In this document: in pieces, positions 10,003 to 18,356 of the stretch
Layout of the letters: each line of letters begins with the position of its first letter
Position numbering within the stretch: position 1 is the first letter of the stretch
NCBI RefSeq assembly: GCF_026619435.1
Contig: NZ_JAOVZQ010000001.1
Location: forward strand, 2,983,501 to 3,047,500
Length of the DNA: 64,000 nt
Reading direction: 5' to 3'
Source: Hoeflea ulvae
Lineage (GTDB): Bacteria; Pseudomonadota; Alphaproteobacteria; Rhizobiales; Rhizobiaceae
Program-made: the position numbers and the translations under genes
Notes under the pieces: generated by a model
What the model saw: the letters and a program-made list of their open reading frames with translations, nothing else
Told to the model about the DNA's origin: nothing
Database searches by the model: none

Positions 10003-13000
10003 GAGGTTGATATCGAAGCGGGTCCAGTCAAACACCGTCTGCACATCCGCGAAGAACCGGCCCTTGGAATAGGTGGCATAGGCGCCGATATTGCGTGAGG
10101 TGAACCGGTTGCTCGAGACGATCTGGTTCTGGTCCTGGTTGGCCGTGCCGAGGGCGACGCCGCCAAGCATGCCCAGATTGACCGCTGCGCCCTCTCCGCC
10201 GATGTTGAAGCAACCCCAGTCGGCTCCGGCCTGGAACCCGCCGTAATTGACATCGACTTCCGATTGCGCCGAGGCGGACAAGGGGCTCGACGTTGTCGCT
10301 GTCGCTGTCGCCGTACCGCCGGTCAGGCGGCCATAGACGCCTGGCGAACAGGTATCGGGCTCGACGCCGATCGGAGTGGCGACAAAGGCGCTGGTCGGCC
10401 GGTTCACCGCGGAATTCACGATATTCTGAACCGAACTGAGACTGCCGACAAGGCCGCCCAGAGTGCCGAGATTGAGCGTCGTGCGGATGACATAGTCTTC
10501 GCCGCTGTCGACAAGATTGTACTGGACGAAGGGACCGCTGATCAGCCCGCTGACGGCGCCAAGCGAACTGGCGCTGTTGTCGGTCGAGGAGATCACCAGC
10601 GTGTCGCCGGGGGTATCACGGTTCGACGTGACCGTCGGGGTGAAGTTGACATTGACAGTGCCGCTCAGGGCGCCGTTGATGGTCACGGTATCAACCAGGC
10701 CGGTCGCGGCATTGGTCAGCGCCAGGTCGAGATTATAGGTGCCACCTGCCCCGTTGGCGACATTGCCATTGATCGTCAGGGCGTCATCCGTCGCCCCGTC
10801 AAGCAGCGATATCGTGCCGCCGGTATTGGTCACCGGACCGCCGATCGTGCTTGCGCCCAGCGCGTTGAGCGTCCCGGTATTGTTGAACGCCTCGATGGAG
10901 GCGATCGTGTTGTTGTTCATGTTGAAGGTGCCGGTGTTGTTGAACGTGTCGGCAGCCCCGGCAAGCGTCGAAGTGGCGCCCGCATTCAGCGTCCAGGTTC
11001 CGGCATTGTTGAACGTGGCGGAGGTAACGCCCGCCGCAGTCTGGAAATCACCCAGAACCGTGTTGTTGTTGGTGAATGTGCCCGAGCCCAGATTGGAGAA
11101 ATTGACCGCATTGGCAGCCGAGGTGACTGTCCCGGCATTGTTTGCCGTCAGCACGCCCCCGGTGAAGTTGACCGCATTGGCGCCACCGGTGATGGTCGTG
11201 CCGGCGCCATTGATCGAAAGTGCCACGGCACCGGTGCCTGAACCGAGCCGCACACCATCCGTGGATGTACCCGTCACACTGTTGGCCACAGCTACATTGA
11301 CCGCGCCTGTCCCGGTGGTGGTGGCGACAATGCCGTTCGTACCGCCGGTCACAGTCGCACCCGCTGCGGTCTTGGTGACGGTCACATTACCGTTGCCGCC
11401 CGACGAGGTGGCGCTGATGCCTGTACCGGTCGTGCCTGTGACGGATCCGCTGCCATTGACGACGACATTGCCTCCGGCAAGAGCTGCGCCGGCCGAGATA
11501 CCGGTTGTACCGCCGGTCACTGCGGCGTTGTTGGTCACTGTCGCGGTGCTGCTTGCCACACTGGCTAAAATACCGGTCGCCGTGGGTGCCGTGGTGTCGC
11601 CGACGGCGGCATTTGTCGTGATCGTGACATTGTTGTTGGTCGCTCCGCCCTGAATGCCGACGGAGCCGCCATTGACCGTTCCTGTGGTGTCGATGGTGGT
11701 TGTCGCATTGCTGCCGCCGGCAAGAATGCCAATTCCGGTTGACCCGGCTGCGAGGGTCACGCCCGCGCTGTCGACATCAACAGTGCCGCTGCCACTGTTG
11801 CCGGCGTTGATACCGTTCGACGCACCGGTGCCGGTGGAAGTGATCGCGCCTGCATTGACGACGACATTACCGGTCGCGCCCGCTGCCGTAATCTGCGCAT
11901 TGATGCCGGTTGAGCCTGTACCAGCGATCGTCATTGGAGCGATGCCGGTGACGGTGATATTGCCGCTGCCGGTGAGATTAGATGTGGCATTGATGCCCAT
12001 GGTCGCCCCGGTGCCGGTGTTGGAAATCGCCCCGGAGCGGTCGACCAGAATGTTGCTGTTCTGTGCGCCGCCGCCGGTGATTTGCGCATTGATCGCGGTG
12101 GACCCGGCGCCCGAGGCCGTCGTTGTTCCACTACCGGAGACAGCCACGCTGCCGCCGATCGACTGCGCGTCGACGCCGAAGGTTGCGCCGGCAATCGAGC
12201 CCGCGCCATTGACCGTGTTCGCGCCCAGATCGGTGCGGCTGATGACACCGGCATTGTTGGTTCCGGTAATCGACTGGCCCGCAAAGGATGTCACGGTCAC
12301 TGTTCCGGTGCCCGCGCCGCCATTGGACGAGCGCGCATCAACACCGGTGGTGTTGCCGAGAATGGCGCCGTTCCGGTTGATCAGCACGGTGCCGTTGCCG
12401 TTGGTTGTGTTGGCCAGAATGCCCTCCGCCAGGGTGCCGGTGACATTGCCCGTACCGGTCACGCTCAAGTCACCCCCAAGGGTCGAAGTCATGACGATGC
12501 CGGGATCGCCGGTGATCGTGCCATTGACCGAAATCACGGTTGCGCCCGAGGTCGCGGTAGTCTGGATGCCGTCGTCACCGGCCGCATTGCCGCCGGTGAC
12601 ATTGCCGTTCCCGGCAATGGTGATCGTGCCCGTGCCCGTGGCCGTGGCGTTGATACCGTCGTCGCCGGCCGTCACATTGCCGCCGAGCGTGACCAGATTG
12701 GCGCCGTCAACCACATTGGTGACAATGCCGTTGCCGGTTGGCGCCGTGGCGTTGCCAATGTCGGCAGCCGTGGTCACGGTCACTGTACCCGCGCCCGTGC
12801 TGGACGCATTGATACCGGTGGCGCCGCCATTGACTGAACCGGAGATGTCGACGGTGACGATACCGGCATTGATCGACACGGCATTGATGCCGGTGCCGGT
12901 CGAGGCTGCGGCGAGCGTCACGCCAGCGCTGTCAACGTCGACCAGACCGGAACCCGCATTCTGCGCATTGATGCCGATCGAATTGGCGGTGCCGGTGGAT

Positions 13001-16000
13001 GTGATCGCGCCTGCATTGACAACAACATTGCCGGTCGCCCCGCCTGCCGTCATCCGTGCATTGATACCGGTCGAATCCGCACCGGCAATCGTGATTGTCG
13101 ACGTGGCGACGGACACATTGCCGCTGCCGGTGAGGTTCGACGTCGCGTTGACGCCGGTGGTCGCCCCGGTTCCGGTGTTGGAAATCGCCCCGGAACGATT
13201 GACCAGAATGTTGACATTCTGGGCACCGCCCCCGGTAAGCTGGGCATTGATCGTGGAGGATCCTGCACCCGACGACGACGTCGTGCCTGTGCCGGAGACG
13301 TCGACACCGCCGCCGATCGACCGCGCGTCGATGCCGAAACCCGCGCCCGAGATCGAGCCCGCGCCTGTGACCGTGTTGAGCCCCAGATCCGTGCGGGTGA
13401 TGACGCCGTCATTGTTGGTTCCGGTGATCGACTGCCCCGCAAATGAGGTGACAGTCACCGTGCCGGTGCCCGCGCCGCCATTGGAGGAGCGTGCATCGAC
13501 GCCGGTGGTCGTGCCCAGGATGGCGCCATCGCGGTTGATTGCCACATTGCCGTTGCCGCCGGTGGTGGAGACCAGAACACCCTCGTCGCCGACACCGGTC
13601 ACATTGCCTGCGCCGACGAGGCTGAAATTCGCGCCCGCGGCGGAATTGAACAGAACCCCGGGATCGCCCTGGATGGCTCCGGTGAGGCTGATCACGGTGG
13701 TGCCGTCAGCAGTGATGTCGATGCCGTCATTGCCCGCGCCATTGCCGCCGGCGACTGCGCCGGCGCCGTCAATCGTGACGGTACCGCCGCCTGTGGAGGT
13801 GATGTTGATCCCGTCGCCGCCAAGACCGGTGACATTGGCGCCAAGCGTGACCAGCACATCGCCGCCGGTCGAATTGTCCAGCGCTATGCCGTCGCCGGCG
13901 CCATTGTTGATCGTCCCGGTCCCGGTCGTGGTCACGGTGATGCCATCTGCCGTTGCATTGCTGGCCACAACACCACCCGCCCCGACCGGATTAACGGTGC
14001 CGCCAATGGCGACGACGCTGATGCCGGAGCTTGTAATGATCGTCGAGTTGTTGGTGCCGCCGGTCTGCACGAAGGTGGCGACATTGTAGGTTCCGGCAGC
14101 GATCGTACCGGATGCAAGATTGATCCTGGTAAGCGTTTCGGTTCCGGTCGATGTCAGCGTTCCGCCGGCCACATTGACCGTCGCCCCGCCCGCCAGCGCG
14201 CCGCCATCGGTGGACAGGGTCCCGCCAGTGATGTCGATGGTGGTCGAGGCGAGCGCACCAGAGCCCGTCAGATCCAGCGTTCCGTCGCTGACCGTGGTCG
14301 TGCCTGTGAAGGTATTGGCACCGGTCATCGTCATGGTGCCGGTGCCGTTCTTGGTAAGCCCGCCGGCGCCGGACGCGACACCGGAAAATGTGGTGGAGGT
14401 GTTGTCGCCACCGGTCGTCAGCGTGGCGCCCAGCGTCACACTGCCCGCGCCGGCCAGTGACCCGATCGTCTCGGCTGCAGTCACATCCAGCGTGCCGGTT
14501 GCAGCGACGACAACAGCGCCGGTATCGGCAATCGCCGCTCCGCCCGCCAGGGCCAGCGTTCCGGCGCTCACGGTGGTGGTGCCGGTATAGGTGTTTGTTC
14601 CCGACAAGGTCAGCGTGCCCGCACCGATTTTTTCAAGCGGCCGCGGACCGGCTGTCTCGGAAATGTCCCCCGACTGCGTCGCAGTGCCTGCAAGAACCTG
14701 CAGCTGAGTGGTGCCGGAATTGATGTTGATCGCATTGGCGACATTGATGCCATTGGCATAATCGATCACCGAGCCGGTTGTGGTGATGGTGCCGGTACCG
14801 GCCGCGCCGCTGGTGCCCAGCGCCAAGGTGCCGCCGGCAACCGTGGTGCCGCCGGAATAGGTATTGTCGGTGGACAACGTCAAGGTGCCGGTGCCGGACT
14901 TGATCAGCGCGCCCGTGCCGGAAATCGTGCCCGAATGGGTGGTTGACGTGTTGTCGCCACCGGCAGTCAGGGTATTGGCATTGAGTGTCACCGCGCCCGC
15001 GCCCGCCAGAGAACCGATGTTCAAGTCTGTCGTCATATCAAGCGTGCCGGTGGCATTGACGGTCACCGCGCTGTTATTGCCCAGGGCGGATGCATTGCCA
15101 GCACGCAATGTGCCGCTGGTGATTGTGGTGGTGCCGGTATAGGTGTTGGCGCCACTGAAGACATTCTCGCTGCCTCCAATGTTGACCACGATATTGCCGG
15201 TCCCGGAGATGACGCCTGTCGCATCTACCAAAAACGGTGACACAGACCCATTCAGAGTCAGCGTATTGCCATTCAATTCCGTGGCGCCGTTTAGATTAAG
15301 CAGTCCGATGGTTTCATCAGAGAGCAGTGTAAAATTGCCGCCCCCATTAATAATCTGGTTGTTCCCGATGGCATTTCCGCCTGAGACCTGAAGCACGCCC
15401 GCGTTGATGCCGATTCGCGCCGAACCGGTCATGGAGTTGGTGCCGCTCAATGTCAGGGTACCGGCACCATTCTTGTTGAAAGCAAGCACGCCTAGGGTGG
15501 AAGCACCGGTGAAATTGCCGGCGAAGGTCTGGTTCGCCGTCTGGGTGACGGTCAGCGAGCCACCGGCCACGATATTGATCGTGCCGCCGGTGCCCGACAG
15601 ATTGGCTACGGTTTCAGCAAAACCCTGCAGATCGAAGGTGCCGCCATTGACGATGAGATCCGATGCATCCGCGATCCGCTCGTTGGCGCCGATTTGCAAT
15701 GTACCGGCCGACACGGTCGTTGCGCCGGTATAAGTGTTGGCAGCGCTGAGGATCAGCGTCCCGTCTCCGATCTTTTCGAGCGGCCGCGCACCGCCGAGTT
15801 CCGAAATCACGCCCGACTGTTCCGCCGTCACGCCCGCCAGAGCCTGCAGCTGGGTGGTATCCGAGTTGATGGCAATGGGCGTCGCGACATTCACGCCGTT
15901 TGCGTAGTTGATCACCGAGCCGGTGGTGGTGATCTGGCCGCCCGCACCGCCGGCCGCGTTGTTCGAGCCAAGCGTCAGTGTGCCTCCGGCGACAGTGACA

Positions 16001-17829
16001 CCGCCGGTGATGGTGTTGTTGCCCGACAGCGTGCTCGTCGTCCCGGAGGAAACCGTCACGCCGCCCGTCACGATCAGGTTGGAGGAAATCGTGCCGCCAT
16101 CCATCTGCACCGCATTGGCCGCCGCCGAGGTGACCGTCAACGCGCCGGTGCCACTCACGGTGCCGCCGGACGTCGCCAGCGAAGTGATGGACTCCGCCAC
16201 CGTGTTGATCGTCAACGCGCCTGAGGAAATACCAGCGGTGGTGCCAGCCGCGAGGCCACCATTATCAACCAGCAGCGTGCCGCCGTTGATTGTGATGTCG
16301 GTCGAGGCCAGAGCACCTGCACCGGCAAGCGTGAGCTGGCCACTCGTCACTGTTGTCGTGCCTGTATAGGTGACCGCAGCCGTCAATTCCTGCACAGCAC
16401 CATCGACGACGAGGCTCCCCCCACCGGCAATGTCGGCCGACATGGTAGCGCCCACACCAACGCCGCCGAGTGTCAAGGTGTTGCCGTTGAGATCGAAAGT
16501 TCCCGCGGCGTTGCCGAGCAAAAGGCCCACGGTTTCATTCGCCAGCAATTCCAGCGTCCCGCCTGCCTGGACGAAAACGATGTTGCCGTCACCGATCGCG
16601 TTTCCGCCTGCAACCTGCAACGTACCGGCGTTGACCACAACCCGTCCGTTCCCGGATGTGCTGTTGGTACCCGACAGAGTCAGCGTGCCCCCTCCGGACT
16701 TTGCCAGATAATCCACGTTCAGCGTGGTGGCGCCACTGATGTCACCCGAATAGGTCAGATTGCTGGTCTGGTTGACAATGAGCCGCCCCGACGCGCCACC
16801 GGTAGAGATCGTGCCGGTGCCGGACAGATCCGCCACAGTCTCGGTGAAGTTGTTGAGGTCGAACGTGCCGCCGCCCATGACCAGACTGGAGGTGTCGGCG
16901 ATTCGCTCACTGGCGCCGATCTGCAGAGTGCCAGCGGTTACCGCGGTCGCACCGGTATAGGTATTTGCGCCCGAGAGAATGCTGGTGCCACTATTGTTAC
17001 TAAGACTGCCCGTGCCGGCTATGACCGCGCTCACATTGGCGTCAGCAAACAGCTGAACTAGAGTGTCGATTGACAAGGTTCCATTTTGCGCCGTAGCGCC
17101 GTTGCCGACAATAAGAGAGTTCTTGTTGACGGTAAGACCACCAACGTCGAGAACTGTTCCCGCGCCATGCACCTCGACATCGGGCCCCGCACCCAGGGCC
17201 GACGCATTGCCGACGGTCAGCCGACCCGCTGTAATATTCGTCAAACCAATATAGGTGTTGACGCCACTCAGCGTCAGCTCACCCGCACCTGTTTTGTCCA
17301 ATCCGCCTGCACCGCTGATGTTGGACGAGATGGTGGCGTCATTGCCGGCTCCGCCGCTCACATCCGACACATTGAAAGTGGTGCCGCCCCCAGCGAGAGA
17401 AAGATCACCACCCGCAATGGTGAAAATCGTGTTGTCACCGGTCGTGCCAAAGACAACGTCGCTGGACAGTGTGATCCCGCCCGCGTCCACCGTCACCGTA
17501 CCGCCGGTTGCAGTCCCGGCGGCTCCGCCGCCGAAATTGGTGGAAACCGCGGTGTTGTACGCAGCATTGTTGTTGCCGTCGGTATCGGTCCAGTTTGTCG
17601 TTGCATTGTTCCAGTCGCCACTGCCGCCATCGATGGCAGCATCGGCGACCGTTCCGGCACCGTCAAAAAACTGTTGCGCCGATGCCGGATTGGCAAACAA
17701 AGCCAGGGCAACGACTGAAAGCGCCGTGCTGGAAAACAGGCCGCTCCTCAATCTCCCCGCACCGCCAACAGCTTTTTCCGAAGAATGCCTCGATTGCCGG
17801 TCCACACCATTCGCCATGTCAGTCCCCAT
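9910..17829 (-). CDS. Giant autotransporter adhesin, passenger and first barrel strands (frameshifted at 3' end)
   Basis: This 2639-codon frame encodes a type Va autotransporter. Residues about 25-52 form an extended signal peptide ending ASA before QQFF. Then comes a very long Gly/Thr/Asn/Ala-rich beta-helix passenger. Its first half is built from autotransporter-associated strand repeats of the type NTYTGTTTVSAGTL (PATR, PF12951); its second half contains two long tandem modules. The barrel begins near residue 2500 (VNYGGFQAGADWG) and is in frame up to FDINLD, after which the reading turns into RRWPAVCRRR, out of frame. The joined gene would span 9465-17829 and encode about 2787 residues. 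The start may be the ATG at 17829 or at 17817. Likely a surface adhesin if expressed intact. Confidence 0.85.
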   Translation of the reverse strand: MGTDMANGVDRQSRHSSEKAVGGAGRLRSGLFSSTALSVVALALFANPASAQQFFDGAGTVADAAIDGGSGDWNNATTNWTDTDGNNNAAYNTAVSTNFGGGAAGTATGGTVTVDAGGITLSSDVVFGTTGDNTIFTIAGGDLSLAGGGTTFNVSDVSGGAGNDATISSNISGAGGLDKTGAGELTLSGVNTYIGLTNITAGRLTVGNASALGAGPDVEVHGAGTVLDVGGLTVNKNSLIVGNGATAQNGTLSIDTLVQLFADANVSAVIAGTGSLSNNSGTSILSGANTYTGATAVTAGTLQIGASERIADTSSLVMGGGTFDLNNFTETVADLSGTGTISTGGASGRLIVNQTSNLTYSGDISGATTLNVDYLAKSGGGTLTLSGTNSTSGNGRVVVNAGTLQVAGGNAIGDGNIVFVQAGGTLELLANETVGLLLGNAAGTFDLNGNTLTLGGVGVGATMSADIAGGGSLVVDGAVQELTAAVTYTGTTTVTSGQLTLAGAGALASTDITINGGTLLVDNGGLAAGTTAGISSGALTINTVAESITSLATSGGTVSGTGALTVTSAAANAVQMDGGTISSNLIVTGGVTVSSGTTSTLSGNNTITGGVTVAGGTLTLGSNNAAGGAGGQITTTGSVINYANGVNVATPIAINSDTTQLQALAGVTAEQSGVISELGGARPLEKIGDGTLILSAANTYTGATTVSAGTLQIGANERIADASDLIVNGGTFDLQGFAETVANLSGTGGTINIVAGGSLTVTQTANQTFAGNFTGASTLGVLAFNKNGAGTLTLSGTNSMTGSARIGINAGVLQVSGGNAIGNNQIINGGGNFTLLSDETIGLLNLNGATELNGNTLTLNGSVSPFLVDATGVISGTGNIVVNIGGSENVFSGANTYTGTTTITSGTLRAGNASALGNNSAVTVNATGTLDMTTDLNIGSLAGAGAVTLNANTLTAGGDNTSTTHSGTISGTGALIKSGTGTLTLSTDNTYSGGTTVAGGTLALGTSGAAGTGTITTTGSVIDYANGINVANAININSGTTQLQVLAGTATQSGDISETAGPRPLEKIGAGTLTLSGTNTYTGTTTVSAGTLALAGGAAIADTGAVVVAATGTLDVTAAETIGSLAGAGSVTLGATLTTGGDNTSTTFSGVASGAGGLTKNGTGTMTMTGANTFTGTTTVSDGTLDLTGSGALASTTIDITGGTLSTDGGALAGGATVNVAGGTLTSTGTETLTRINLASGTIAAGTYNVATFVQTGGTNNSTIITSSGISVVAIGGTVNPVGAGGVVASNATADGITVTTTGTGTINNGAGDGIALDNSTGGDVLVTLGANVTGLGGDGINITSTGGGTVTIDGAGAVAGGNGAGNDGIDITADGTTVISLTGAIQGDPGVLFNSAAGANFSLVGAGNVTGVGDEGVLVSTTGGNGNVAINRDGAILGTTTGVDARSSNGGAGTGTVTVTSFAGQSITGTNNDGVITRTDLGLNTVTGAGSISGAGFGIDARSIGGGVDVSGTGTTSSSGAGSSTINAQLTGGGAQNVNILVNRSGAISNTGTGATTGVNATSNLTGSGNVSVATSTITIAGADSTGINARMTAGGATGNVVVNAGAITSTGTANSIGINAQNAGSGLVDVDSAGVTLAAASTGTGINAVSINAGIVTVDISGSVNGGATGINASSTGAGTVTVTTAADIGNATAPTGNGIVTNVVDGANLVTLGGNVTAGDDGINATATGTGTITIAGNGNVTGGNAAGDDGIQTTATSGATVISVNGTITGDPGIVMTSTLGGDLSVTGTGNVTGTLAEGILANTTNGNGTVLINRNGAILGNTTGVDARSSNGGAGTGTVTVTSFAGQSITGTNNAGVISRTDLGANTVNGAGSIAGATFGVDAQSIGGSVAVSGSGTTTASGAGSTAINAQITGGGAQNSNILVDRSGAISNTGTGATMGINATSNLTGSGNITVTGIAPMTIAGTGSTGINAQITAAGATGNVVVNAGAITSTGTGASNGINAGNSGSGTVDVDSAGVTLAAGSTGIGILAGGSNATTTIDTTGTVNGGSVGIQGGATNNNVTITTNAAVGDTTAPTATGILASVASSTATVTNNAAVTGGTTGISAGAALAGGNVVVNGSGSVTGTTGTGISATSSGGNGNVTVTKTAAGATVTGGTNGIVATTTGTGAVNVAVANSVTGTSTDGVRLGSGTGAVALSINGAGTTITGGANAVNFTGGVLTANNAGTVTSAANAVNFSNLGSGTFTNNNTVLGDFQTAAGVTSATFNNAGTWTLNAGATSTLAGAADTFNNTGTFNMNNNTIASIEAFNNTGTLNALGASTIGGPVTNTGGTISLLDGATDDALTINGNVANGAGGTYNLDLALTNAATGLVDTVTINGALSGTVNVNFTPTVTSNRDTPGDTLVISSTDNSASSLGAVSGLISGPFVQYNLVDSGEDYVIRTTLNLGTLGGLVGSLSSVQNIVNSAVNRPTSAFVATPIGVEPDTCSPGVYGRLTGGTATATATTSSPLSASAQSEVDVNYGGFQAGADWGCFNIGGEGAAVNLGMLGGVALGTANQDQNQIVSSNRFTSRNIGAYATYSKGRFFADVQTVFDWTRFDINLDRRWPAVCRRRGFRHPPLHRQWVDGLRILV
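11520..13835 (-). repeat. Two tandem 1158-bp modules inside the autotransporter passenger
   Basis: Two direct copies lie head to tail with a 1158-bp (386-codon) register, roughly 12678-13835 and 11520-12677. The register was read from matching landmarks: CCGGTGGT at 13502 and 12344, and GGGATCGCC at 13660 and 12502. At the protein level both copies share GVDARSSNGGAGTGTVTVTS, FAGQSITGTNN, SGAISNTGTGAT and GNVVVNAGAITSTGT. Divergence is substantial between conserved blocks, so the duplication is not recent. Outer limits are approximate. Confidence 0.8.
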
Positions 17830-18356
17830 TTTCCTACATGCCTACCCGGACGCAAGCCGAATACATAGATATGCAGAATCATATCTTGATTACCCGGAAT
17901 TGAATCCCATGCACTCTCTCGCTACACGCAATTTAACACATTCGCAACCACGTTATTGTCTGGAGCCGCCCATTTGCTTCGTGTGAATATCACTGTTGCA
18001 TTCGCGCAACCGCATTTTTGAGCAACACCACTTCAGTTTTTCAAATGTAATCTGCTATCGCATTGGCATGATTATCTATTTTATTACATCCGGTCAGAAA
18101 CGGCTTGGCCGGGACGCAGGCTCCGGCGTGAACTGGCTCGAATCAAATGGACACACTGACAGCGAAAATGTCTGCGCCTCGCCCTGCCTCGCAGACTGCG
18201 CCTGGCGGCAACACTGCACTTGCCTTCTGGTTGCGCGAATCCGGCAACAAGCCTGGCCCGGCATGGTTGCAAATTCGGAACACTCGGTGAAGATCGTCCT
18301 CATAACGCACCAGGTGTGAGACGGCACCGGTGTGATATTGCGAAGCATCGGGTGCT
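17830..18356. other. AT-richer intergenic region upstream of the autotransporter
   Basis: About 530 bp lie between the autotransporter start and the stop of the M23-peptidase gene, both on the minus strand. The half next to the autotransporter (about 17830-18100) is clearly AT-richer than the surroundings and should hold its promoter. Open frames here (up to 133 codons, on both strands) overlap one another and lack ribosome binding sites, so I call no gene. I see no repeat or RNA gene. Confidence 0.5.

Noticed and set aside
10264-14590. Long plus-strand open frames opposite the autotransporter (up to 811 codons)
   Set aside because: They are the mirror of a Gly/Thr/Ala-rich repeat protein, giving Pro/Val/Ala-rich strings without domains, starts or ribosome binding sites. 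The minus-strand frame has signal peptide, known repeats and a barrel.
17996-18319. Possible small genes in the gap upstream of the autotransporter
   Set aside because: Several overlapping frames on both strands, none with a ribosome binding site or known motif.
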